A model generated the notes under the pieces. The model made no database searches. It saw only the letters and a program-made list of their open reading frames with translations, and was not told the DNA's origin. From Candidatus Heimdallarchaeota archaeon (GTDB taxonomy: Archaea > Asgardarchaeota > Heimdallarchaeia > Heimdallarchaeales > Heimdallarchaeaceae): DNA of 64,000 nucleotides. This document shows positions 52,964-62,572 of the stretch, piece after piece; within the stretch, counting starts at the first letter, position 1; the number at the start of each line of letters is the position of its first letter. The stretch lies in the NCBI GenBank assembly GCA_016840095.1, contig JAEOSZ010000055.1, positions 19,471-83,470 of the forward strand, in the 5' to 3' direction. The translations under genes were made by a program, and so were the position numbers.

Positions 52964-53593
52964 ATGACTATAGAACCATCAACGGGGGATAGTCTAGATG
53001 TCAATAAGCTAACTAGAGACCAACAGTTGTTATTGCATACTATAGATTATCTAACAAAATGGGTAAAGGGGGGAGACCACTATCTTCAAACAGATAGCGA
53101 AAAAGTATGGGTAAAGGAACTTCCTCTTTGGGCTGTAATATATTACCAAATTGTTAAAGGATCTTATGAATCCTATGATTATGCTCCAACTTCGATTCAA
53201 TTTTTTGGTCGCAGTAGTTTTACTGTAAACTTATCTTATGAAGGGGTAGATGACATAGAAGATCTTAGAGAATTAGAAATTTTAGAAAAAATCCGTTTAA
53301 GTACATCACAACATGGATTTGTTACTGCTTACAGAATTACTGAATTGGGATTCAAGTTTCTTGAGTTGATTCCTGAGGATGTTCGAGAAGAAGTGCATAA
53401 CTTGTTCTACTGTGAACACTGTAAAACTCATCTTGATTTCTTTATGAATATGGGTGATCATCCTGATATTAAGATTGATTGTCCAGAATGCGATGTTTCA
53501 GACTTTGAACTTGATTTTCTAGAAAGCGAAGATGTTAGTTACGTTTCGAAACCCTACTTCCTACGTATTGCTAAAAAGCTGGTGAGAGATTAG
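52964..53593 (+). CDS. Winged-helix protein with zinc ribbon
   Basis: A 209-residue cytosolic protein. Residues 70-145 have the pattern of a winged helix ending with AYRITELGFKFLELIPEDV. Then FYCEHCKTHLDFFMN and DCPECDVSDFELD give a four-Cys zinc site (CxxC and CxxC about 28 residues apart). The N-terminal 70 residues hold an unrecognised strand-rich segment. Its stop codon is directly followed by the ATG of the next gene at 53594, so both are made together. It could be a DNA-binding regulator or an adaptor for the membrane partner. Confidence 0.6.
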   Translation: MTIEPSTGDSLDVNKLTRDQQLLLHTIDYLTKWVKGGDHYLQTDSEKVWVKELPLWAVIYYQIVKGSYESYDYAPTSIQFFGRSSFTVNLSYEGVDDIEDLRELEILEKIRLSTSQHGFVTAYRITELGFKFLELIPEDVREEVHNLFYCEHCKTHLDFFMNMGDHPDIKIDCPECDVSDFELDFLESEDVSYVSKPYFLRIAKKLVRD

Positions 53594-55363
53594 ATGAGTG
53601 TCAATTCAAGCAACATTAAAGATGAACTATCAGAAATACTTTTTATAAAGAATCCAAAGGTTTTGGTTATTGAGTGGCTTCCATTTGATTCAAATCAATT
53701 GAGAGAATTGAACAAAAAACTTGATATTGAAAAGGGAGCTCACAAAACATTGCTAACTGGAATTATTGATGAATCACCCGATGTACCAATCTTCATGTCT
53801 AAAGGCCAACACACAAAGGTTCTAGTTAAAGACTTCAAACTTGATAGTTATGTTAATCTTGAGGCAGTAATAGATATTCCTGAAGAAGAAGGAATAGAAC
53901 AAATTGAAGAAATGGCAATGTTCATTTCAAAATCAGGATTTGTTGTTTATTCTTTGGATTTACAAGAAGTAGAAGGTCAGAGTGGGTTTATTTCTTTAGA
54001 CAAAATTTCTCGTGTAGTAGCAGATTTATCACAAGATAGCTCGAGAGTTATAGATAGCTTACTAACAGAATTTCAGCGTAATTTCACTAAAATAATCTTT
54101 GGAAATCCCATGCATAGACCAAAAACTATGTGTTACATTGCTGAAGATATCAATATTCGTCATGAAAATATATCAGATTATTGTGATGGAGAAGACTGTG
54201 AAATTGAATTAAGCCAACTTATTGGTGAAGGATTCGAAACATTTGAAGAGAATAAAGAAATCTTCTTCAAAGGTACTAGAGGAACCATTTCTATTATTGA
54301 AAACTTTACTGAAGATTGCGAATATCAAGTAACCTTTTGGGGAATCCAACATGCAATTAGTCACTTTGTTGACAGTTTCATGTCTCGAATATGGGAGCTC
54401 TATGATCAATCTAATAGTATCAAACTTCTTGTTGATGAAGCTGTAAAAGGTAACACAGAAGCATTAAACAGCGTTCAAGAGCAAATTACTCTTCTGACAA
54501 GTACTATTAGTCTTGTAAGCCAAATCCAAGAATTCCTAAAAGACTCAACGTTTGATTTACTTCAAATCTATAAGGAAAATGGCATATCAAATTTGAAAGA
54601 TTTCTATGAGGTAGAAAAGGGATTGAATATAGCAAGAGATAGAGTTAAGGAAGCTAATAAGATCATTAATGGCTTATTAACAGAACTTGAAGGAATTAGA
54701 AATTACATAAGTACTCTATCGGAGTTTCAAATGAGAAATATGTCAAAAACTATGACTCGAAATACAAAAAGTATGAATCAAGTCCTACAAGCTAATACGA
54801 GAACAGGAGAAGCAATCGATATGATTGAGTTAATACTAGCAGGAAGTATCATTCTAGAGATTGTTGCGTTTGCTATAGGTGAAATAGGTTCAGATCAAAC
54901 AATCTTTAAAACAATAATTGAAGGAGGAACTTTAGTTAAGGAGCAAATAGTGACACTACTTCTTTTTTTGATAAGTATTTTTGCATGGGTTGGAATAGTA
55001 TTATACTTGCGTTGGAGCAAAAAGCGAATGGAGCGAAAAGCACTCAAAGATTTCGTAATAACCATGACTCTCAATCGAGACATCAATGTAGATATGATAG
55101 AAAACTATCTACTTGAAAAAGAGATACTTACAAAACATGTAGAATTTGATAAAGATAATACTATAGTAACTTTAGTCTTAGACATTAGTAAAGACCCAGA
55201 TTTGACAGAACTTGATGTTGAATATGTTAGTGTATCATACAATGAAACAAGTGCTTTATTATTGAGTATTGAAATAGAAACAGCTCAAGTAGAAACCGAT
55301 CAGAAAGAAATGCTTGAACTTATATTAAAGGATATGAAATTATCAGGTGTTATTGAGAACTAA
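53594..55363 (+). CDS. Coiled-coil membrane protein with two helices, unknown family
   Basis: A 589-residue protein. Residues 1-240 form a mixed soluble domain; residues 260-405 are a long helical, coiled-coil-like region (IQEQITLL-type heptads, NINGLLTELEGIRNYISTL); two membrane helices lie at about 415-432 and 452-476; a cytosolic domain of about 110 residues closes the protein. The order 'long helix, then two membrane spans' recalls CorA-type channels, but the signature GMN is absent. I do not recognise the family. The direct junction with the winged-helix/zinc-ribbon gene suggests a two-part membrane-signalling unit. Confidence 0.6.
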   Translation: MSVNSSNIKDELSEILFIKNPKVLVIEWLPFDSNQLRELNKKLDIEKGAHKTLLTGIIDESPDVPIFMSKGQHTKVLVKDFKLDSYVNLEAVIDIPEEEGIEQIEEMAMFISKSGFVVYSLDLQEVEGQSGFISLDKISRVVADLSQDSSRVIDSLLTEFQRNFTKIIFGNPMHRPKTMCYIAEDINIRHENISDYCDGEDCEIELSQLIGEGFETFEENKEIFFKGTRGTISIIENFTEDCEYQVTFWGIQHAISHFVDSFMSRIWELYDQSNSIKLLVDEAVKGNTEALNSVQEQITLLTSTISLVSQIQEFLKDSTFDLLQIYKENGISNLKDFYEVEKGLNIARDRVKEANKIINGLLTELEGIRNYISTLSEFQMRNMSKTMTRNTKSMNQVLQANTRTGEAIDMIELILAGSIILEIVAFAIGEIGSDQTIFKTIIEGGTLVKEQIVTLLLFLISIFAWVGIVLYLRWSKKRMERKALKDFVITMTLNRDINVDMIENYLLEKEILTKHVEFDKDNTIVTLVLDISKDPDLTELDVEYVSVSYNETSALLLSIEIETAQVETDQKEMLELILKDMKLSGVIEN

Positions 55364-55426
55364 CGCCTTATTCCTTTTTCTATATTCAGTTAGCTTTAAT
55401 TATGAGAAGCAATTTATTTTCTTGTA

Positions 55427-56167
55427 ATGTCAAAGAATAAGACAAAAATCTCAATTGACACAAAGGAACTTGTAAAAGATTTTACTCTTCCTGGAGGAGA
55501 AATTGTTAATGTTCTAACAGGTGTCGAGATGAAAATAAAGAAAGGTGAATTCATCGCTATAATGGGTCCTTCTGGAAGTGGAAAATCTACTCTTCTGAAT
55601 ATTCTTTCCACTCTTGAAAGCATTACAGAGGGTGAAGTTTTTGTTGCAGGTATTGATTTGAGTGAAACTTCCTATAAAGAAAATCTAGATATTCGAAGAA
55701 CAAAGACATCAGTAGTTTTTCAGAACTTCGCGTTAATTCCCTATCTTACAGCTATTGAAAATGTCAAGTTACCAATGAAATTAAGAAAAATTCCAGAGCT
55801 TGAAGCTGAGAAGAGAGCAATATCTTATCTAGAATCTGTTGGATTGTATGCTAGATTGGATCACTTACCTGAAGAGCTCTCTGGTGGAGAGCAACAAAGA
55901 GTAGCAATTGCACGAGCTTTAGCACATGATCCTGCAATCATTTATGCAGATGAACCCACTGGGAATCTTGATACTAACAGTGGAAGTGAGATTATTGAGC
56001 TTTTCAAGAAACTTACAACCAAAGAAAAAATCACCATTATAATGGTAACTCATGATACTGAATGTGCTAAAGAAGCAGATAAGATTTTCATTTTGCAGAA
56101 AGGCAAGATAGTTCAAGAACATACTTTAGCTACTTCTAAGAAGAGCAAAAAGGAGGGGAAGAAATGA
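55427..56167 (+). CDS. MacB/LolD-type ABC transporter ATP-binding protein 1
   Basis: A 246-residue ATPase. [20 protein letters not shown] (Walker A), VVFQNFALIPYLTAIENVKL (Q-loop), [19 protein letters not shown] (signature), IIYADEPTGNLD (Walker B) and VTHD (H-loop) are all present; the FQNFxLIP and ADEPTGNLD forms are those of the LolD/MacB/FtsE group. The C terminus is basic (KKSKKEGKK). It overlaps the permease gene by four bases (56164-56167). It acts with the permease and possibly with the second ATPase at 58978, likely in a mechanotransmission or lipid/peptide extraction system. Confidence 0.88.
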   Translation: MSKNKTKISIDTKELVKDFTLPGGEIVNVLTGVEMKIKKGEFIAIMGPSGSGKSTLLNILSTLESITEGEVFVAGIDLSETSYKENLDIRRTKTSVVFQNFALIPYLTAIENVKLPMKLRKIPELEAEKRAISYLESVGLYARLDHLPEELSGGEQQRVAIARALAHDPAIIYADEPTGNLDTNSGSEIIELFKKLTTKEKITIIMVTHDTECAKEADKIFILQKGKIVQEHTLATSKKSKKEGKK

Positions 56168-58971
56168 AGATTAAACGTCCTAAATTCTTTTCCTTTATTG
56201 GATTTTCATTTAAATCTATGTCATCTAATCCTAGAAGAAGTATTTCTATAGGTGCTGGAATGATACTAGGAGCAGCTATATTTTCTAGTATTTTCTTCTA
56301 TGGTGCTATTATTAATACAATAACTGTTCAAGATATGATAGAAAATGTAGAAGCAGAAGTGAATTTTAGACCACTAATTGAGACAAGCTTAGGAACAACT
56401 CCAGTTGAATTTGCAGAACAACTTGCTCTAGAACAAGAATTTGAAGATAGTATTGTTACCTATGGAGAACATTTCCATTATGACATCTTAGAACGAAGCA
56501 ATATTTACTATTCGTACTTTGAACCTGATTTCAATTTCTCTGAGTATGCTGGTTTCACTGTAGATCAACCTTACTTCACACCTATGATCATTGATTCAGC
56601 TTTTATTAACAATTCAATTGTTCAAAGAATCAATATTGTAGCAGGTGAAAACAACCTTCAAAGCAATGGAATTCTACTCTCTATAGGTACATACAAGAAA
56701 TTGGGAGTACAGTTGAATGACACTCTTGCTTTTAATTACCAAATAAACAAGACTGTAGATACTGATGAAGTTAAAGTGATTTCAACAAAGGTTAACTTAA
56801 CTGTAACAGGTTTCTATCAGATGGGACTTCTCTTAGATGAAGAATATTTAATTGTTAATAGTCATAATTTCAACTCAAGCATTATTGGAAATTTAACTAC
56901 AAACAAACTCTGGCGTTTGCCAACTAAACTTGATCTTTCTGAATTTCCTCTAAATAATCTGCTTGATTTTAATGATTACATTAACGTTGTTTTGAATCGT
57001 AAGGAACAGAATTACGATTTAGACGGTAGAAACTTAATCTCCGGGGCGTTATTTGCATATCAAGGGTTAATCATTACAATGCAACTGATTGACACTGTTT
57101 TATATATGCCAGCTATCATTTTATCCATTATTCTTATCAGTCTAGGAGCTGATTTAGCTTTAAGAGAAAGAAAATTTGAAATTTCTGTTCTAAAAGCTCA
57201 GGGTGCTAGTCCAAAACAAATACGGAGTATGATATATACTGAAGTAATTATTATTGCACTGCTTGGGGAAGCCATAGGTATTTTCCTTGGTACTTTTGGT
57301 GCAGCAATGGTTCTGTCAACTTTTCGGTTTATGTCGATTGATTTCCCAACTATAACAAGTGCATATTCTTCCTTGAACATCAAACCATGGACAATCATAA
57401 CAACATTAGTTGTAACAATGGCTATCTTATTCTTAACAACTAGAAAGAAGACAAACAATTTTATTCAACAAGAAGTTGCAATAGCTAAGACAGTTGAGAA
57501 GGAGAAGAGAAGCTGGTTCAAAGCTATATACGGAGATGTCATATTCTTTGGTGTAGGTTTAGTAGGAGTTCTTCTAACTATTATAGAAAACAATTATCCG
57601 AATGTTTCGTACGGTTTTGCAGTTATTCTACTGCAGATATTTGCTCCTATTCTATTGTGGTACGGTGGTGCAGCTATAGTTAGTAGATTATCTACAAAAG
57701 TTCCAGAAAAACTTGATAAGATTCTCGTTAAAGTCTTCAAAGACATTGGAGTTCTACTAAAGGGGAGTCTATCACGAAGACATCAGAACTTTCCAAGAAT
57801 GACTGTTCTTCTCTGTTTATCTGTTTCCTTATCAGTTTTCGTAGTTATTCAAGGAGAAACAGGATCAACAGAATTGATACGAAGAGCTGATTATAAAATT
57901 GGAGGAGATATGAGAGTCGATATTCTTGGAGGATACCAGACTCTTTACCCATCACATTTCGTTGGATTTGAAGATAAAATTGAGACGATTATTCCAATCT
58001 ATTTCACGATTTTTTATGTTGGTTCAACGCCTATAGCTTGTTATGGTTTAGATCTCACGCTTTATGGTGATAATGCACTATGGCATAAAGATTCAATTGA
58101 CGGATATCCCGATTGGAAAGAAGGTTTAGATATAATCAAAAATGATCCTCTGAATAAAGTTGGTTTAGGTAAAGAAACAGCAAGAGTACTAAATATAAAG
58201 AGTGATCCTAATTTCAGATTTACAATATTTAATCAAACCAAATACGATGCAGAAGCTTCAATTATAATAGATCATGCTCCCGGAGAAATAACTGATTTAC
58301 CCTTTGGTGCTTTTGGAGGAATTTTTGATTTTCTTGAATTTGATTATGTTTTTACTATGTTAGTGGATAAACAGTTTATCTTTACTTATGCACCATTTAC
58401 TTATGAGATTAGTAGAGCTATAATCAATTTAGAACCTGAAGTTGATCCAGTCGAAGAAAATTTAGCTTTCAAATTTGATTCACAATTTGATTGGGTAGTG
58501 TATGCACAATCATACGAACAAGAATTAGCTGAAATTAGACAAACAGAAGGATTGCGTTTTGGTTTTCCTGGATTGTTAACAATTAACTATCTCATTGCGT
58601 TAATCTCTATTGTAATTGGTATTTCTATCTTCATGTTTATGATAGTTAATCAGCGGAAGAAAGAGTTTGCAGTGCTGATTTCAGAAGGAGCTTCACGGGG
58701 ACAATTGATCAAACTAGTTCTAAGTGAAGTAATATCAATGGCTATATTTGCAACACTTTTTGGAACATTCATAGGATTCATTCTAGGTTATCAGTTCAAT
58801 GGATTCTTTGATGTATTTAGCTCTTCTACATTCAATAGGAAACTTATATTCCCTCCAGTTATCCTTTTAGTGACGATTATAGGTGCATTTCTAATTATAA
58901 TTCTTTCAACACTAATTCCTGCAATTATAGCTTCTAGGACAAATGTTGTGGAGGAAATGAGGACATTCTGA
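56164..58971 (+). CDS. Large FtsX/MacB-type ABC permease
   Basis: A 935-residue permease with two FtsX-like units. After helix 1 (about 28-55) comes an extracellular domain of about 250 residues; the first three-helix FtsX unit lies at about 310-430 (IILISLGADLALRERKFEIS with FEISVLKAQGASPKQIRSMI); further helices at 445-510 lead to a second extracellular domain; the last unit at about 800-930 repeats the motif (FAVLISEGASRGQLIKLV). This is the layout of LolE/BceB-like large permeases. It overlaps ATPase 1 and is followed by ATPase 2 after six bases. Such complexes remove lipids or peptides from, or transmit force across, the membrane. Confidence 0.8.
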   Translation: MKIKRPKFFSFIGFSFKSMSSNPRRSISIGAGMILGAAIFSSIFFYGAIINTITVQDMIENVEAEVNFRPLIETSLGTTPVEFAEQLALEQEFEDSIVTYGEHFHYDILERSNIYYSYFEPDFNFSEYAGFTVDQPYFTPMIIDSAFINNSIVQRINIVAGENNLQSNGILLSIGTYKKLGVQLNDTLAFNYQINKTVDTDEVKVISTKVNLTVTGFYQMGLLLDEEYLIVNSHNFNSSIIGNLTTNKLWRLPTKLDLSEFPLNNLLDFNDYINVVLNRKEQNYDLDGRNLISGALFAYQGLIITMQLIDTVLYMPAIILSIILISLGADLALRERKFEISVLKAQGASPKQIRSMIYTEVIIIALLGEAIGIFLGTFGAAMVLSTFRFMSIDFPTITSAYSSLNIKPWTIITTLVVTMAILFLTTRKKTNNFIQQEVAIAKTVEKEKRSWFKAIYGDVIFFGVGLVGVLLTIIENNYPNVSYGFAVILLQIFAPILLWYGGAAIVSRLSTKVPEKLDKILVKVFKDIGVLLKGSLSRRHQNFPRMTVLLCLSVSLSVFVVIQGETGSTELIRRADYKIGGDMRVDILGGYQTLYPSHFVGFEDKIETIIPIYFTIFYVGSTPIACYGLDLTLYGDNALWHKDSIDGYPDWKEGLDIIKNDPLNKVGLGKETARVLNIKSDPNFRFTIFNQTKYDAEASIIIDHAPGEITDLPFGAFGGIFDFLEFDYVFTMLVDKQFIFTYAPFTYEISRAIINLEPEVDPVEENLAFKFDSQFDWVVYAQSYEQELAEIRQTEGLRFGFPGLLTINYLIALISIVIGISIFMFMIVNQRKKEFAVLISEGASRGQLIKLVLSEVISMAIFATLFGTFIGFILGYQFNGFFDVFSSSTFNRKLIFPPVILLVTIIGAFLIIILSTLIPAIIASRTNVVEEMRTF

Positions 58972-58977
58972 GGTGAT

Positions 58978-59991
58978 ATGATGTACAGCGATATAACAAG
59001 AAAAACTGAATTGGAACCTCTTCCAGAGGAATTAGCTTTGCAGGCAATTGATATCTATCATGTGTATGGATTAGAACATCAAAACAAAGTAGTCGCTTTG
59101 AAAGGAGTGAGCTTTGATATAAAGAAAAGTGAAATATTAGGAATCATAGGTCCTTCAGGAAGTGGTAAAAGTACTCTCCTGTTATCCTTAGGAGGAATGC
59201 TCAAACCCTCAGCAGGTCAGATTTTTTATGCTGATGGAACTGATATTACAAAACTACCTGAAGAAGAACAATTCGAATATAGAAGACAAAATATAGGTTA
59301 TGTTTTCCAGGAGCAGAATTTGATTCCTTTCATGAGTGCAGAGAAGAATATCGAAATGCCAATGAGGTTAGTTAATACAAATCGTGCCAAACGAAAAACA
59401 CGTGTTAAAGAATTAATGGAAATCCTAGGTATTTGGCATAGAAGAGATCATACTCCTAAGAGAATATCTGGAGGAGAGCAGCAAAGAGTAGCAATTGCAC
59501 GAGCTTTAGCAAATAATCCTAAGCTGATCTTTGCTGATGAACCAACAGGAAATGTTGACATTGAAACCTCCACTCAAATTCTCGAACTCTTTAACGAGCT
59601 AAAGGAAGACCTTGGTGTTTCTTATTTGATTTGCTCTCATGATCCAATTGTTGGTGATTTCTCTGATAGAACTCTAGAGATACGTGATGGGATTCTTATT
59701 GGAGAACATCTACAAGATATCGATCTAACTGATTTGGATAGTTCAAGATTCTTGGTGATAGATAATCAGAATAGAATCACTTTACCTGAGAATGCTATAT
59801 CTGAACTTAAGGGAGCATTACTTTATACTTGGTCAATGACTGATGAAGGTATATTACTTAAACCTCTGAAGCAATTTGATAAAACTCAAGAAAGGAAGAT
59901 CAAAAAGTGTACAACTTGTGGAGCTGATATTCCTAAAGGAGTGTATTCTTGTCAACGATGTGGTGCTAAATTAACTAGGGTTGTTAGGTAA
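58978..59991 (+). CDS. MacB-type ATPase with C-terminal AbrB-like segment and zinc ribbon
   Basis: A 337-residue protein. Residues 20-245 are an ABC ATPase ([65 protein letters not shown]). After residue 250 comes an AbrB-like hairpin ([19 protein letters not shown], then GILLKPL). The C terminus is a zinc ribbon ([20 protein letters not shown]). The last two parts are not usual for MacB-type ATPases and suggest regulation or docking. The ATG at 58978 touches the AGGTGAT site; ATG 58981 gives better spacing. Third gene of the operon. Confidence 0.75.
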   Translation: MMYSDITRKTELEPLPEELALQAIDIYHVYGLEHQNKVVALKGVSFDIKKSEILGIIGPSGSGKSTLLLSLGGMLKPSAGQIFYADGTDITKLPEEEQFEYRRQNIGYVFQEQNLIPFMSAEKNIEMPMRLVNTNRAKRKTRVKELMEILGIWHRRDHTPKRISGGEQQRVAIARALANNPKLIFADEPTGNVDIETSTQILELFNELKEDLGVSYLICSHDPIVGDFSDRTLEIRDGILIGEHLQDIDLTDLDSSRFLVIDNQNRITLPENAISELKGALLYTWSMTDEGILLKPLKQFDKTQERKIKKCTTCGADIPKGVYSCQRCGAKLTRVVR

Positions 59992-60038
59992 CAATCCCTT
60001 CCCCAATCTTTTTTAACTATACTCTTTTGTTATCTTCT

Positions 60039-60647
60039 ATGAAATTAGTACTAGTCAGACATGGTGAAACTGACTCCAACAAGAATGGTATAATAATGGG
60101 TCACCTTCCTACTCCATTAAATGAATTAGGTAGAGAACAAGCTACTGTCTTGGCTAGGGAACTTAGATCTAAAGGTATTCAGAAGATTTATAGCTCTGAT
60201 TTAGTTCGAGCCAAAGAGACAGCCGAAATTATCAGTGCTGAACTGAATCTTCCTGTAACTTACTCATATAACTTTAGAGAACATACTATAGGTGATCTTG
60301 ACGGTAAAGGTGTTTCCGAAGTTCTTGATTCCTTGGATTTACTTGAGGAATTTGATGAGTTAATGATTAAACATAACGGAGAGATAACTAGGGATTTCAT
60401 AAATAGAGTCTGGACAGGTTTTAATAAAGCTGTAGAAGAGAACAGGGATAAAGACTGTGTTTTAATCGTTACTCATGGTGGTTGTATCCGTTCTATTATA
60501 GCAAAGATTTTACAAGCATCAGAAATAGTTTTTGATAGCCTTAAGATGGATAATTGTTGTATTAATGTAGTTGAGTTTGCAGAAAAGAGAGAAAAAGAGA
60601 TTTTTTCTGTTGAATTAGTAAATGATGTGTGTCATTTTTCACATTAA
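60039..60647 (+). CDS. Histidine-phosphatase-superfamily enzyme (phosphoglycerate-mutase-like)
   Basis: A 202-residue cytosolic enzyme. LVLVRHGETDSNKNG holds the phosphorylated His (RHG); IYSSDLVRAKETAEII has the second Arg; FREHTIGDLDGKG has the acid; VTHGGCIRSII is the distal His. This set is that of cofactor-independent GpmB-like phosphatases, so the protein probably hydrolyses a small phosphate ester and is not a glycolytic mutase. The frame begins upstream at TTG 60027, but ATG 60039 matches the family's MKLVLVRHGE start. Confidence 0.85.
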   Translation: MKLVLVRHGETDSNKNGIIMGHLPTPLNELGREQATVLARELRSKGIQKIYSSDLVRAKETAEIISAELNLPVTYSYNFREHTIGDLDGKGVSEVLDSLDLLEEFDELMIKHNGEITRDFINRVWTGFNKAVEENRDKDCVLIVTHGGCIRSIIAKILQASEIVFDSLKMDNCCINVVEFAEKREKEIFSVELVNDVCHFSH

Positions 60648-60667
60648 AATCATCTATTTGCAGCAAA

Positions 60668-60676
60668 ATTTTAAAG
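60668..60676 (+). promoter_or_regulatory. TATA box of the metallophosphoesterase gene
   Basis: ATTTTAAAG ends 25 nt before the ATG at 60702. It begins 21 bases after the preceding stop codon, so the two genes are separate transcription units. Confidence 0.5.
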
Positions 60677-60701
60677 ACTTCAGTATACATTCAATCTTAA
60701 G

Positions 60702-62501
60702 ATGTCTAAAGAGAAGCTAAAGATTCTTCTACCTGAAGATAGAATCCCGTCTACTAAATATAGAATAAAGATACGTGAAACTATCCGTAAAAGACTAGCT
60801 GAAGAAGAAAATTTCTATCCTTTGGAGCTAGAAGATTTTGATGAAGTTGAATATAAACCCTATACTATTACTGATAAAGAAGATGAAAGTATTCCTCCTG
60901 TAAAGTTTGTTTTAGATAAATATTATATGCTACGAATAGTGGATGATCCTTCAAAAATTCTTATTTCTGTTTATCTTGATTATGGATACCTTAAACAGAA
61001 TAGAGTCAAAGAATTAATTGATGTAAACAGGAAGAAACCATTCCTCAGTAATCCTAAAGGGAGATGTGTTATCAGGTTATTTAATGATGATTTCTGTGAA
61101 CTAGCGGAAATACCGATGAAACATTCTTCAGCATTTTCCTATCATCCAGTTTCATCTGCTCCACAATTGTTCTTGGGTTTAATAGAAAACTTAGTGGAAA
61201 GGAAAGAGTACCACTATAGGATTGAATGTTATAATGAAAATGATGAATTGGTAGGAGCTTCTAAGGTTAGAGAATTTACTGCGGGAGTTCATACTAACAA
61301 GGATCCGTTATTCTTTGTTTCAACCTCAGATATGCATGGAGGTTCAAAAGCTACTTTCAAAAGAGGAAAAATTACTAGATTCAGAGTAAAAAATAATCCT
61401 CGATTAAAGCGATTAATGAGTGATATCCATGAGAATGAAGTTGAATATACATTCGATAGAGGTTATCAAGTTTTTACAACTAGTGGAGATAATATCGACA
61501 ATGGTTCATATCATGAATATTGGGCAGATTTATTTTCTTGTGGAACTGAAAACTTCGCAAGGATTCCCTTTACTCCAACTATAGGTAATCATGATTATTA
61601 CAATGGGGGTTGGGGAAGAGCTTCGTGGTTTGGAGGAAAAGCAAGAACGCAGAAATTCTTCCATATGTTTGTTCAAACACCTAGAACAAAAGGTGGTGCA
61701 TATTATTCTCAAACTGTAGGTAATGTTTTCATGATCCATTTAGACTCTATTGGGTTAAGCTGGGGAAATGAAAGTATCGCATGTGAGAGTAGACAATGGA
61801 TTTGGTTGAATAAACAACTGAAAGAATGGAGAAGAAAAGCTGATGAAGAGCAAGGTCCTCAATTTTGTATAGTTCTCTTACATTCAGCAATTTTTACAAT
61901 AGGATTCTTTGGTAGAGCAAGAAATAACTCAGATGCTTTAGCGCAATCCTGTTTAACACCTTTATTTGACGAATACGGAGTCAGTGCTGCAATTTTTGGA
62001 CATGATCATCTATATCAAAGATCCTTATGGCGAAGTACTCAATACATGTGTATAGGTGTTTCAGGTAAAACCCCTATTCGTTACTTCAACTGGCTTCGAA
62101 ATAGGACTGATTACAAAATAGAACGTGATGCTGAAGGAGAGAAGGCTAGAGGGTATGGGGTAACCTATGTACCTCCGAACGTAAAAGATATGTCTGAAGA
62201 TGAAAGGATACGCTTTGATGAATGGTTATACTCAGTTAAAAATAAGATTCTTAATTCAGATCTTAACAAGTATTATGTTTTTGATACTGAAGATGAAATA
62301 GATGAGTACAAAGAAATGATGGTTAACAGAGGACTGAAAGAAAAATTTGTGGATGAAGAAATAATTGAGAAGATGAAGACTAGTATCTGGTGGAGATATT
62401 ACAATCTAAAAGGAGAACTAATTGATAGCACATTTATGGAACCTGTTGTCAGAGAACTAGATGAAGATTACTTGAACTGTCCAAATCCTCATATTAGATA
62501 G
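60702..62501 (+). CDS. Calcineurin-like metallophosphoesterase, purple-acid-phosphatase style
   Basis: A 599-residue protein without a signal peptide. Residues 1-200 form an N-terminal strand-rich domain, like the fibronectin-type domain of purple acid phosphatases. The catalytic core follows: STSDMHGG (DxH), TSGDNIDNGSYHEYW (GDxx), TIGNHDYYNGGWG (GNHD), LLHSAIFTIGF (His) and IFGHDHLYQRS (GHxH). All metal ligands are present. It hydrolyses phosphate mono- or diesters; the substrate is unknown. The C-terminal 120 residues are helical and charged. Being apparently cytosolic, it may act on nucleotides or phosphoproteins. Confidence 0.85.
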   Translation: MSKEKLKILLPEDRIPSTKYRIKIRETIRKRLAEEENFYPLELEDFDEVEYKPYTITDKEDESIPPVKFVLDKYYMLRIVDDPSKILISVYLDYGYLKQNRVKELIDVNRKKPFLSNPKGRCVIRLFNDDFCELAEIPMKHSSAFSYHPVSSAPQLFLGLIENLVERKEYHYRIECYNENDELVGASKVREFTAGVHTNKDPLFFVSTSDMHGGSKATFKRGKITRFRVKNNPRLKRLMSDIHENEVEYTFDRGYQVFTTSGDNIDNGSYHEYWADLFSCGTENFARIPFTPTIGNHDYYNGGWGRASWFGGKARTQKFFHMFVQTPRTKGGAYYSQTVGNVFMIHLDSIGLSWGNESIACESRQWIWLNKQLKEWRRKADEEQGPQFCIVLLHSAIFTIGFFGRARNNSDALAQSCLTPLFDEYGVSAAIFGHDHLYQRSLWRSTQYMCIGVSGKTPIRYFNWLRNRTDYKIERDAEGEKARGYGVTYVPPNVKDMSEDERIRFDEWLYSVKNKILNSDLNKYYVFDTEDEIDEYKEMMVNRGLKEKFVDEEIIEKMKTSIWWRYYNLKGELIDSTFMEPVVRELDEDYLNCPNPHIR

Positions 62502-62572
62502 ATTTTAAGAGAAACCTATTCTCCCTTCATCATCTATTTTATAAGAAGTAAAACAGAATTTTGGATTTTTTT

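Noticed and set aside
60039..60647. Glycolytic phosphoglycerate mutase
   Set aside because: The motifs fit the broad histidine-phosphatase superfamily; GpmB-like members are often general phosphatases, so a glycolytic role is not supported.
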